Below are positions 34,464 to 45,010 of a DNA stretch of 64,000 bases, piece by piece; position 1 is the stretch's first letter; every line of letters starts with the position of its first letter. The translations under genes and the position numbers were made by a program. Source of the DNA: Edaphochlamys debaryana (taxonomy: Eukaryota > Chlorophyta > Chlorophyceae > Chlamydomonadales); the NCBI GenBank assembly GCA_016858145.1, contig JAEHOE010000002.1, forward strand, positions 1,364,001 to 1,428,000, in the 5' to 3' direction. The notes beneath the pieces were generated by a model, which was not told the DNA's origin, did no database searches, and worked only from the letters and a program-made list of their open reading frames with translations.

Positions 34464-36350
34464 CTGGGGGCGGCAGGGGCAAGGTGGCGACGGTGTGGGT
34501 GAGCGCAGCTTCTCAGTGCAACCAAGCCCTCGCCTCGGGTCCCGACTGTTCCGGGCTGCGCATACTTCCTCGCCGTGCCTTTCAACCTATGGCCCCGCCC
34601 GCCCACCCCCCTACCGACCCCGCTCCCCAGCACAGGGCCTCCCCAGGCCCGGCCCAGGCCCGCCCAGGCCCGCCCCACCCCGCCCCAAGCGCTGCGCCGC
34701 CAGCACCGTCACCCCCGCCAGCAGCGCAGATGCCAGCACCGTCAGGACAAGGGCAACGCCGGAGATGCCTTGGGGAGGGAGGCAAGAGGAGGCAGGAGGA
34801 GAGCGGGGTTCAGGGGGCGGTGTCCTGTGCATGCCGAAGAAACAAGCGGCAGCCAGCGAGCCGATGCACACAGAGGTGTAGCACCAAGGGGGCGGGTGCG
34901 GCGGGTACACTAGGGGGGTAGGCGAGGCAGAGGGCAAGGGGCGCCTCGAGGGGTCCGAGCGGGTGTGAGTCGGTCAGTCCCCATCTTAGAGGTCAGTTTG
35001 CGCGTTTTGCTGCCAAGCCGCCGCTTCACCCTCACCCCTGAGGTGGCCCCGAATCCCTCCCCCAATCCCCCGCCACCCTCCTCCTGCACGCACCTCCCTT
35101 GCTGGAGCTGCCACCGCCGCCGCCACCATCACCGCCGCCGCCACCGCTGCCCTGTGGGAAGAGACGGCGGGGAGCCAGCCGAACGGGCTTAGCTCCGTTG
35201 AGAAGAACCGGGCCCGGGTGGCCTTTCCGCACACTTGGCGTGACCCCTTCCCCTCGGCTTCCTTCGGGCCTCTCCCGCACCCGCCCCTCCGCGCAAGGAT
35301 GCCTCAAGTCGGGACGCCCCCTCCCTCCCTCCCCTCCCCCCCCTCGCCTTGGGCACGCAGTTGCCCGTGCCCCGGTCGCACAGCTCCACGTCCACACGGG
35401 CACACTTGGGGCACTCGCACCTGGGGGGGGAGGGTCTGTGTGTGGGAGGTACATAGGCACTGGGGCGTAGTGCCTCGGTGTCTTCGGCGTCGCTTTGGTG
35501 GCGGGGGTCGGGGCGGGGGGCAGCTTTCCGTCCCTTCTTACCCTCTGCCCTCTGCGCTCAGCGGAGCCAACGTGAGGGTACAGGCTGTCCTGTCATGCAA
35601 AGAGTTTGTGTCATTTCATGTTGACACGCTGGCAAGGACCCTTTGCACATGCCAGTTCGGAAGCCCCCCCCAGGAGACGCCCCTTTCTGGCTTCAAACTG
35701 CTCCTGACCCCACGGGTTTGGCTTCCCGCGCCCCCAACGGCTCTGCGCAATGGGGTATGCGCAATCAGGGTCTACGCAGGGCACAGCCGCGGCGACCAAC
35801 CGCCCGTCAACAGCTTACACGTACAACAGCGCAACATGCGGGGGTACCGACGAAGCTTACCGACAACCGTCACCCTCACCCACCCGCCTTTCCACCCCAC
35901 TCAACCCCCTTTACACTCCCTTCCTCTCTTTCCCCTCCCTGTTTGTCTGCTCAGCCGAGTGGGCGTGGAGGAAAGAGGCGGGGAAGAACAGAAAGGGCAG
36001 GGGGGACGAGAGGGGACAAGGAGTGATAAGGTGGTGCGTGTGAGCCGAACGCGTGAGCCCGCAAGTCACAAACAGCCTCCGGAGCTTGCGCCTGGATCAC
36101 GCCGGGGTTCAAGGAGCGCGTGATTCCCTGCAGGGACTAGTGGCGCGGCTTAGCTGGGCGTCCGGGCATGATGCTCGCGGCAAAGAGTCGGCTAAGAGCT
36201 GTAGCCCACGGCTGTAACAAAGAGCTAGGGCAGTCTGGGTTTTGGGGTGTGGGGTCTGGGTCTGGGGTCTGGGGTCTGAGGCTGCGATTTCCGCAAAACC
36301 CGACGCGGGGATCCTGCATGCGGGTCAACTTCTGCTCGCCTCTGTCCTCC
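34436..36350. repeat. Array segment alpha, copy 3 (partial)
   Basis: Identical in plan to copies 1 and 2 and shares the 10-bp insert with copy 2. It ends after CTCTGTCCTCC at 36350, where copies 1 and 2 go on with TAGCTCTGACC and, about 55 bases later, the nuclease start codon. The nuclease gene is therefore absent here. The minus-strand Cys-rich, linker and membrane exons of the cyclase side are present. Confidence 0.95.
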
Positions 36351-37185
36351 AGGAGGCAAATTCTCCATAGTATGGGGTCGACGAGCGCCTTATTTGAAGC
36401 ACTATGGGGTCGACGAGCCTGGATCCTCTGCGCGGCCGAAGGCCGCGCTCCACTTTGGCGAAAATTTGGGAAGCCGAATTCTCAATCTCTTTGATTTCAT
36501 CAGCGGCTTGCGTCGGGGCCCCTGAATTCACTATTTCTCGCGAGGCCAGGAAAGCGGCTATTCTGGGGCGCATGTTTGGTTTGCAAGGCGCCCGAAGCCC
36601 GGAACTGTCCCCGCTGCAGTGAATTCAGGACTTGGGAAGGTTCATCTAGAATCCTGAGCTGTTTGCGGTGCTTCGCATTTGCGCGGATAGCGGCTTGCGC
36701 AACATGCACTGGGTCGTCGACTGGGCCTGCCCAAGCGCGAGACCACCACCGTCCCATGCAGGCCGTAACTGCCCTTAGACGAGTCTGCGGCTTGCCGTGG
36801 CCTTACTTGACAAGACTTGAGTCGCTCGCGCCGCGTTGACTTCTCTAGAGACTCCGCTGTGGCTTGCTAGGGCGTCCTGCGTTGCTGGCTTCTTCGCCCT
36901 ACGTCTCTATTGCGACGCTGCTTATACTCTTCGAGTTTCGATGGCACCTTCGCCCGTTCAGCTGTAAGCGGGTCCACTCGGGCCGCATGGCCGGGGTTGC
37001 TGGCAAGCGTTCTCGGGTTGTTAGTCTAAATCTACAAGGAACAGCTACGTTCTCGGAGTGTCGCATATATGTATAAGCACCCTGGCTGAGCATAAGCCAC
37101 GTGTTCCCTAGCCGACAACGCCGTGCCCTCACGCCTCCTCGCCCACCCCCCTCCCGGCCTCCCCCCGTCCCCGTGTTCGTGCTAG
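36351..37185. other. Diverged lower-GC flank, no clear gene
   Basis: Composition is visibly less GC-rich than its surroundings. It contains a 15-bp direct repeat TATGGGGTCGACGAG (near 36371 and 36403) and a perfect 12-bp inverted repeat, CCTGAATTCACT at 36521-36532 and its complement at 36618-36629, with an 85-bp spacer. On the minus strand a short frame (VERGLRPRRGSRLVDPIVL) looks protein-like but has no recognisable family. Possibly fragments of mobile elements. Confidence 0.45.
36521..36629. repeat. 12-bp inverted repeat with 85-bp spacer
   Basis: The arms CCTGAATTCACT and AGTGAATTCAGG pair perfectly. Similar GAATTC-rich motifs occur at 42345-42382 near the transposon ORF junction. Confidence 0.7.
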
Positions 37186-37571
37186 GGAGGAGCTCGACAC
37201 TCTCGAGTGGAACAACGAGCAACTGCATCAGGCGTACAAGATAACATGGCAAAAGTACTACGTGGGCAAGATCGGCTTTGACCTCGCCTCCGTCCATTGG
37301 CATCCCGCCGATCAGGGCACCGGGCACCGCAGGGGCCTGGAGTCCCTGAGCGGTTTGTTCTACAGCCTGCAGGCTGACATGCGCCACGCTCGTAACGAGT
37401 ACACGTCGCACGCGTGGATGCTGGAGCGCAAGATGGCGCAGTACAGGGCCTGGGACAGGAACGATGCCTTCCGGCAGGCGCAGGCGCAGAGGCAGGGCCA
37501 GTGGCAGGAGATGCGGCAGCTCAAGAAGCAGAGGAGGGTGCACGCGATTGAGGTGGTGCGCGAGGCGAGGG
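37186..37571 (+). CDS. Exon of a coiled-coil protein of unknown function
   Basis: The exon is bounded by GTGCTAG and a GTGAGT donor. It encodes about 128 residues: EELDTLEWNNEQLHQAYKI, a middle stretch with LASVHWHPADQG and YSLQADMRHARNEY, and a long charged helix rich in Gln, Arg, Lys and Glu. It enters in phase 2 and leaves in phase 1. Neither its first exon nor a phase-compatible next exon could be found: the next plus-strand exon at 44355 would hit a stop in that phase. With the transposon immediately downstream, the gene is probably broken or rearranged here. The end of a second copy opens the window (1-61). Confidence 0.6.
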
Positions 37572-37692
37572 GTGAGTGAAATGGGGTTGCTCCGCCAGGC
37601 CACCAAGGTGGCAAGAATGGTTGTGAGGTTTGAGTCGAGGCGGCAGTGGGCGGCAGGGGTTGCGGTGTGGAGCCTGGTTTGAGGCAAGGCTG

Positions 37693-40600
37693 GGCATTAC
37701 TGAGTGCGTCCGCAAGCACCTCAGAGGGCGTGGGTGCCATTGGCGCTCCTGCCGACGCTTGAGCTAGAAGCGCCAGGCTGTCGCGCTCAGCTGAGAGTTT
37801 AGCAAGCGTCTCGGCCCAATTCTTGAGGTGTATCGCATTCTTGGGATACAGGCCGCGCTCTCCTTGCTCCAGCGCCTGAGTTGCGAGTCTATTCCATTCG
37901 ATGGTCATGCGTGTCCAGTCAGTTCGCGTGCCCCGTGTGTGCGCGTTGTAGAGCTGCCAGAACAGGTCTTTCTCGGCTGACGTTGACACCCCCCGCAGTG
38001 AATCCGCAAGCGTGATGCGCCTGGCATCGGCTCCCTTCAGCCGTTTGAAGAACGAACGCAGGCGCAAGGGGCCTTTGCTCACCGGCAACAAGGGCTGGCT
38101 GCTGGACGCTTGTCCGAGGGACTCTGCCACCGCCAGCGCAGTGTCGAGCGCCTCAACGGCAGCCGGGCCGGAGGGTGCCGGTCGTGGAAGGCGAAGCATC
38201 TCGAGGACGCTCAACGCCTTGCCGCGGCCCCGGCCGCGGCCTGTGGCCGTGGTAGGGACAGTGAGTCCGCCAGCCCCTCCACGGCCGCGGCCGCCGCTCT
38301 GCCCCGCAGCTGCACCTATCGGCTGAGGGCGCAGGGGCAGCGCAAGGGCTCCTTCGCGCCTTCTGCCCTCCGCCGCACACCCCGCGCCGGCTTGCCCAGG
38401 CCCCTCCCCTGTTGTCAGACCACCTTGGTTGCTTCTATCCGCCGCCGCCGCTAGGTGAGCGGCGATGATGCCGTCCACGTCTGCCTCGTCCTCATCAGCC
38501 GCCACCCCACCCAAGCCCTGCGTGAGCGTGCTGCCTGGCCCGCTGCCTCCGCCGCCCGAGGGCCCCGCAGTGTAGCCAGGGAGACCGAGCATGAACCCTT
38601 GCGGCGGGAGCAGCGGCGTTTGCGCAGCTGCTGCTGCGCTTTGCCCGCCCAAGCCCTGCGTGAGCGTGCTGCCGGGCCCGCTGCCTCCGCCGCCCGAGGG
38701 CCCCGCAGCGTAGCCAGGGAGACCGAGCATGAACCCTTGCGGCGGGAGCAGCGGCGTTTGCGCAGCTGCTGCTGCGTTTTGCCCGCCCAAGCCCTGCGTG
38801 AGCGTGCTGCCCGGCCCGCTGCCTCCGCCGCCCCAGGACCCCGCGGGGCGGCCAGAGCGGTCGAGTGGCGCCGGGGGAGTAGTGGAGCCGTAGAATGCGC
38901 GGGCGTCCAGGGAGGGGACTGCCAGTGACGATGCTCCCTGGCTAGCTGGTCCGACCAGGCTGGGACCTTCGTCCACAACCGCACCGCGCAGCGCTTGCCC
39001 GGGGGGTGGCAGCGCCACGAAGCCCTGGGGGCCCAGCATGGTCACGACAGGTAGCCGAGCGATCATGACGCCTGTGTGCACATCAGGCGGAACGTGGGAT
39101 TCAATTACAGCAGACCTTGCTCGCTGCTGTGTCCACCCAAACCCGCCCTCCTTGTCATGCTCGAGAGGCACCCCACCCACACCCGCGCAGACAGCTTACC
39201 GCTCTCGCAGGTAGGCGGCAAGTCATTGGGCGGGTTCTTGACCCACCAGCCGTGCTCGCAGAACTGAATTATCGCAGCCGACAAGAGATCCGCCCCGTCA
39301 CCAGCAACACACGGCTTGAAGCTCTCAAGCACACGGCCAAGCGATGCGAGCCGGATTGCAGCGGGGTGGGTGGATGTCTTGATGAGCTGGTAATAGCTCT
39401 TGGTCTGCCCGGCTCCGCTGGGGCCGGCCCCATCGCCCACTACCCCTTGGGCCGCCGCCTCGGCGGCCAGCGCCGCGGGGAGTGCTGCAGAGCGACAGGA
39501 AAGGAACACGATCCTAAGCTCTTGCCGTAGCCAGCACAGCAAGGCCTTGCCGGCAAGTCCGCACTCTCGTAGCAGCAGTCAGCCCTAACAATGCACCTCC
39601 AGCCTTGAGGTCCGTCCACTTGAAGCAGAAAGCCTCCTCTGGTCCGGTGACCGTGACCCGCGTCTCTGGGTACGGCAGGGTCATGCCAAGCACCTCCGCA
39701 GCGCGATTGACGTCCTCCAGCACGGCATAGTCGTACATGCCGTACGACTTGTCACCGTGGTCGAAGGACATGTCCCGATTCCAGCCGCCCGTGAAGAGGG
39801 TCACGAGGACGTCCGCCAGCTCCACACCTGTGTTGGGCGCCGTGATGCAGCCGTTGAAGTGCTTGTGGAAGCCCTCCAGCTGGCTGGTGCCCCGCAGCAC
39901 CTTCCACTCGGGCTCCTTGGTGGGATCTGTCTGCACGTTGACGTGCATCACCATGCCTGGCGGGTCTGCACAGCAAGCAACAACACGGCCCCTTGAGTTC
40001 ATGTGCTCTAAGCACCAAGCATAGACAGGCCCCAAGACACGCAACCACCACCCAACGCCATCCCAATCCCCCCAAGACACCCGCTCCTCACTGCTGATGC
40101 GCCCCTGGCGGATCAGCTTCATGACCCCCTCCAGCACGTCATTCGTCTCTTTCGTGAACAGCGGCTGTGCTGACGAGGCGCTGAGGGCCTTGGACTTATA
40201 CTCGGCGACCACCTTGCTGACCGCCGCCTCCAGCACCCTGGGCTCCGGGATAACTGACCGACAGTTCTGATCTGTGGGCGCCGCGGCAGGGAACATCTGC
40301 TTCAGCAGAAGCACGTCTGACTCCAGGCGCGGTCGCAGGGCCGCTGACAGGCTGAGGATGAACAGGCCTGAGGGCAGCAAGGAGGGCTAACGTCAGTTCA
40401 CTTGGAGGCGGCACTGAGTCCCCGGCCAGGTGCCAGGTGCCCGGCCAGAGTGCACTGCACCCCACGCGCCCCACTGCACCCCACGCACGTTTGAGCGAGT
40501 GCGCATCGGGCAGGGTGTCGCCCACGCGGGCGATCACGTGGAACAGGTCCTCCTTGATCAGCGCCCCCGGGAACAGGCGCTGCAGGATGGCGCCCGTCGT

Positions 40601-42270
40601 AGCGCTGTTGTCCACGTAGATGACTGCCACGGTCTGCATGAACACGCGAGGGCGAACATTGGCGAGGATAGCAGACGGTATCCTTGCTTTCTATGATACT
40701 GAAGCTCAAGCTACAGCCTTAAACCCCAGCCCAGCCCAGCCCAGCCCAGCCCGGTCTGGCCCAACAGATCTCACCCCGTTGGCCGCCTTGATGCGCGCCG
40801 CCAGCCGCTGCAGCGGCTCCTCCAGCTCCAGCAGGCCGCCCCCACCACCAGTGTGGTATTGAGCGATGATCTGGTTCCGCTCGTTCATGACCGACACCGT
40901 CCCACCGTACGCCCTGGAGCCATCAGCGGCCCTGATGTGCTTGGTGGGCTTGAAGCAGGCGTCGATGCGCAGCACCTGCCCCAGCAGCGACCGCATGTAC
41001 AGCTCGTGAGCGGCCACCAGCCTGCCCGCAGCCGCCACCAGGTGGTCCCGGGCATACTAGCAGTAGAGGTCGCGGCCCCCGTACATGGGGTCCTCGAACT
41101 TGAAGAAGGCCACCACCTGTGCAGGGCGGGGCAGAAGGGGAAGACTGTAAGGCTACGGGCCCTCACGCTGGGTGGGAGGCCTAGCAGGTTGCTGGTATCA
41201 AAGGGCAGGGCGGGGCAGAAGGGGAAGACAGTAAAGCCACCGGTCCTCACGCTGAATCGGTGGCCTAGCAGGTTGCTCCTATCCGCGCCCCAACTGCCAC
41301 GTCACGATGCCCCTCACGTCCCCAACGGCCGCACCTGCGACGCGACTGAGAAGGTGCTCGACTCCTGCTGCAGCGCCCTGAGCGCGTCCAGGTACCTGAG
41401 CTCCTGCTTCTTGTGGCGCTGCCTCACGAGCTCGTTGCGGATGTCGCAGATGGTCGTGATCTGGACCCCCCGGCGTGCCGCTGTGAGCAGCATCTCGTGC
41501 AGCTCCCAGGCCATGGCGCTCTTATGCGTGAGGGCACACGGGAGGCGCAGCCGGTGCGATTTTGGCAGGAGCTGCAGCAGGTCATCGTCGTAGGTCACGA
41601 AGTGCGCGGCCTTCGGCACTATCCCCTTCTTGTTGGGCTTCCGGCCTGCATGTTCGGCAGGGAGCGGCAAGCTTACTCCGTGCGTGTAATACACGCACCG
41701 TGCGTCCGTCCCGCCCCACGCCCGCGCCTCCCCCCCCCAACGAGCTGGAATCTTACCGAGGCAGTTCTCTCCGTCGCACTGGCCTCGCCGCGCGTACAGG
41801 TAGGCATCGTCAAGCCCGATTATCTTCCGCACGGAGGGCATCCACCCCGTTAACGTCACATGCTTCTCCTTTTCTGAGCATCCGAAGGGACAGAGCCGGC
41901 TGGCCCGGACGGATGCGTGCAGTCCCTTGCTCTCCACGTCCCACAGGTACACATGCGTGTGGCTGAGCGCGCACTGTTGCGGCAGAACAGTGAGGTTGCG
42001 CCTGGCTGTGAAGTGGCTATCGTCAATGTCTCCGAAGCGAACGATAGGCGGCGGTGCAGTGACCTCCTTGACGATTCCCGCCGAGATGGCCGTCAGCAGC
42101 CCCTGCTTGTCGCGAAAGCCCTGGAAAGATTTCAGGTACACTGTGTTGTAATACAGCTCAAACGTAACGCTCCTGTCTACGGTCTCCTCCTTGTCAGTGT
42201 ACACTACGGTGAAGGTTCGCGCGTGTGACCGGTATGCAAGCTCGCGGCTGGTGATGCCCACAGGCGCCAT
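37693..42270 (-). pseudogene. Transposase-like ORF2 (RNase H-fold type), in-frame stop
   Basis: Exons 41757-42270, 41335-41645, 40775-41116, 40489-40633, 40092-40367, 39597-39965, 39200-39484 and 39071 downward join with consistent phases. Motifs: a zinc-binding-like part (CPFGCSEKEKHVTLTGWM... with RRGQCDGENC), then RIDACFKPTKHI, VIYVDNSATTGAIL, KEDLFHVIARVGD and GTSQLEGFHKHFNG. The Asp-x-x-x-Lys, then YVDN, then D-F-H order is that of captured or active DDE-type transposases. Codon 20 of the exon 40775-41116 is TAG (41057-41059) inside an otherwise continuous frame (GRDLYC-stop-YARDHL), so this copy should be inactive. The C-terminal exon carries a 46-residue repeat and WQLYNAHTRGTRTDW. It runs open into the left border without its own stop. 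Confidence 0.65.
38513..38930. repeat. 138-bp tandem repeat in the transposase-like ORF, about 2.5 copies
   Basis: AAGCCCTGCGTGAGCGTGCTG recurs at 38513, 38651 and 38789. On the minus strand it encodes a 46-residue unit (GSGPGSTLTQGLGG, AAAAAQTPLLPPQ, GFMLGLPGY). Confidence 0.9.
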
Positions 42271-42344
42271 TCAATAGCAGTAATCAATTGGCGGGTAAGG
42301 GCGTGCGAAAGGACCACTGCTGGTGCCAGGCCAATTAGCTCCCG

Positions 42345-42382
42345 AATTCACCGAATTCAGTGAATTCGCCATGGGGGAATTC
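42345..42382. repeat. Cluster of four GAATTC palindromes
   Basis: CCGAATTCACCGAATTCAGT is followed by GAATTCGCC and GGGGAATTCAC within 38 bp, between the end of ORF1 and the start of ORF2. It may be a regulatory or end-binding site of the element; no function is known. Confidence 0.6.
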
Positions 42383-43810
42383 ACTCCCCATACCACCCAC
42401 TTTGACCCGGTACCCTGCACGCAGACCACCCCCGTGAGCAACGTGCAGCAGCCCCCCGCCAGCGCTGAGGTCCTCCCGGCTGTGGCTGTGGAGCGGGGCA
42501 GCCCGAGCGCCCCCGCATCGGCACCCGCCTCCTGAGCTCGTCGAGGGACTTGGGCAGGGGACAAGAGGCCTGCCGAATGCTGGGAGGACGCTGGCGGCGG
42601 CGCCGTGCGGGGGGCCTGGGGTCCTCCTCATCTGAGGAGCTGGAGGCCTGGACGTCCTCCTCAGCATGGCGCCTCTTTCCGCCCCCCTGCCGCACCTTGG
42701 CAGCCCCTGCTACTGCAGCCTCCCGTGTGCCCTCCGCGCCTCCTGGCACCGGCGGCGGCGGGGCGGCGGCGGCCTCCCTTGTCACGGCTGTCGCCCCAGC
42801 CAGCCCCGCCACCCCTGCTGCTGCCTCGCGTGTGGCAGCTGCCTCCCCTGTCCCCGGCGGCGCTCCGGGCGCAGCCGTCAACGGCGCTCCCCCTGCAGCC
42901 GTCAGCGGCGCTCCCCCTGCAGCCGTCAGCGGCGCTCCCCCTGCAGCCGTCAGCGGCGCTCCCGCTGCAGCCGTCAGCGCCGCAGCGGTGTTCGCTCGTG
43001 CCGCCAGCTCCAGCTTGGCCTGGTTGCAGCGGTGCTCGAGCTCCATCACCTTGACGAGATGCTTTAGATGAGCATGGAGCTGCGCACGCGAGGCGAGAAG
43101 TGCTGCGAGCTGGGGTGTAATCGAGAGGGTGCTGCCGGCGAGAGGGTTCAGCGTCAGGGTGACGGCCTCCACTCCACCCACGGCCGCCTTAGCAGTCTTC
43201 TTCTCAGCCTGCTTCTTGTCCTTGCTGGCCACGCGGCGCCCACGCGCGTCTTTGAGGCTCTGCCTTTCCTCCTCTGCAATGACACGCGGGGAGAGAGCAA
43301 CGGTCCGGGGTTAGGGCTGGGAAGGCGGGAGGTGGATTGGAGAGGATGAAGCAGGATCCCGTGACTGCCCGCCGCCTGCCTGGTAGCTACACTGCATAAA
43401 GCCTGCTCACCGTTGAGATCCGAGTTCTGGTAAGCCACCTCGCCCGTGACTTCGCGCAGGCACAGGTCGCATGCGCGGTGCCGGACGTCTTTGACCTTGC
43501 GCTGCAGTTGGGGAGCACCGTCCACCTTGATCTCCTCGTCCACGTACCAGGTGACGTTGTTCTTTGAGCCGGGGTCGCGCCCCAGGCACTCAGGGTGGAA
43601 GAAGAACGGCCCGCCATTGGTCGCTGAGAGACAGTTTTTGCTGACCACCGCATCGTTGTTCCACGCTCTCTGTAGCAAGGTGAACCTATCTCCGGCCACT
43701 ACGCCCCGGCTTTCGATGCACTGTTCCAGCACATCCTTCCCGCAGCACTTCAGCCTCCGTGCACGCGGCTCGCCCGCAAGCTTGCAACCCTCAACGTCAC
43801 AGCGAGGCAT
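42381..43810 (-). CDS. Transposon ORF1: Cys-rich plus basic/Ala-repeat protein, 430 aa
   Basis: Two exons, 43411-43810 and 42381-43273, join in phase. The first codes for MPRCDVEGCKL, a spaced set of Cys and His (KCCGKD, HPECLG, HRACDLCL) and is probably a zinc-binding domain. The second starts EEERQSLKDARGRR, continues with a Lys-rich helix, then an 8-residue repeat GAPLTAAG (five units near 42880-42985, 24 bp each), TREAAA motifs, and an acidic SSSSDEEDP patch before KRR/RRR runs. It lies directly upstream of the transposase-like ORF on the same strand and ends in its own stop. No known family was recognised; DNA binding is an inference. Confidence 0.55.
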
Positions 43811-44363
43811 TGTAGGTGTGCATGGCGCGATGAACAGTGCGAGCGGCAAGCGACTGGTCAAGGACTGGTCAACGTGCAACGGCTTTGTGCGCGTCGCGCA
43901 AGTGGTGTGTGCGTGTGGTGACAAGGCTACGTAGTGATATCGCGTATGGTGGTGCGCTGTGGCCTCGCGCGACTGGGAGCCCTGGGAGCGCTGGGAACGG
44001 TACGGCACTTTCCACAGCCTCTGTGGAAGAGGGTTCCACTGGGTCTGTGGAGGAAAAGTGACCGGGCTAGGTCCCGAGGCTGTGCAGGAGGAGGCCAAGG
44101 AGAAGAAGAAGGAGGAGGTAGGAGCTGGGAAGCGGCAGGGGTCAGGCTTCAAGGCTGTTTGCATGAGCCATGAGCATGAAATGCACACTGTCAGGCCGCC
44201 GCCGCCCCGGCTAGCAGGCCTCGACACCGTTGTTGCCCACCAGCCGCCCCTCCCTACCTTTCGCCAACAGCCCAGTGCCTAACATCCAGTCACTTACGAA
44301 GCTCACGACACTCTCCTCTGCCCTGCCCTTGCCCTCGCCCCCTCGCCCCCTCAGACTCCGCCG

Positions 44364-45010
44364 ATGCGCCAGGAGGTGGCTGAGGCCATCATCGCCGCCC
44401 TCCAGCAGCTGCACAGCGTGCAAGACTGCCGCGCCGTCATCGCCGCCAACGCCGCCGCCAAGATCCCCACCGTCGTCGCCATCGTGTCGGCCGAGGCCGT
44501 GACCAAGCTCGCCCCCAAGATGGCCCCCCTGCTGATCAAGGCGGCCACGCAGGGTGCGGCGGTGTACAAGGTGGTGGTGGAGGCCAAGGACCTCGCCAAG
44601 GGGGCGGAGCGCACCTGCCCGCACGCGGCCCTGGTGCACAGCCTCAAGGTGAGCGAGGGGGCGCGGGGGGTTGCCATGGCTGGGCATGGGGGCACGGGGC
44701 GGTGGGGAGGGCACAGGGCAGGCTTACTTACACCGATGGGAGTCAAGGATGCACTTGCTCCCCGCCCGTGCCGTACGGAGCACTGTCTCTTGGCCCTTGG
44801 CGGCTCGAACTGATCCCGGCTCCCATCCTGCCTGTCCCGCCCCTGCAGACGCACAACCGCATCCTCCTGCCCGGCCTCCTGGTGGTCAGCGGGGGCCTCA
44901 ACGCCGGGCGCTGCCTGTCCGCTGGCGGCATGCACGAGTGGGAGCAGGTGCTCATGGACGCAACGCACACGCAGGCCGTCGCCGTGTGCGGCTCGCCGCT
45001 CATGGACTGA
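44364..45010 (+). CDS. Ala-rich protein of unknown function, about 148 aa
   Basis: Two exons, 44364-44648 and 44849-45010, join in phase with clean GTGAGC and CTGCAG borders. The first encodes MRQEVAEAIIAALQQLHSV, then Ala/Val-rich helices (VAIVSAEAVTKLAP, GAAVYKVVVEA). The second encodes THNRILLPGLLVVSGGL, a Gly/Cys-containing stretch and ends CGSPLMD. A CCCTCAG acceptor at 44354 suggests the exon may really begin at 44355 as part of a longer gene, but no in-phase upstream exon was found. The TGTAA at 45947 would serve as poly(A) signal. No family recognised. Confidence 0.5.

Larger units (their letters stand above)
37693..44149. mobile_element. Decayed DNA transposon candidate, two minus-strand ORFs
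   Basis: The octamer CAAGGCTG lies at 37685-37692 and again at 44150-44157, as an 8-bp target duplication would. Paralogy to the window start ends exactly at the left octamer. Inside are ORF1 (42381-43810) and a multi-exon transposase-like ORF2 (from 42270 leftwards), both on the minus strand. No terminal inverted repeat was found next to the octamers, and the right flank does not continue the paralogous intron, so the borders are provisional. Confidence 0.5.

Noticed and set aside
37571..44355. Coiled-coil gene spliced across the transposon to the exon at 44355
   Set aside because: The donor leaves phase 1 while the acceptor exon needs phase 0; the phase-1 reading meets a stop within ten codons.
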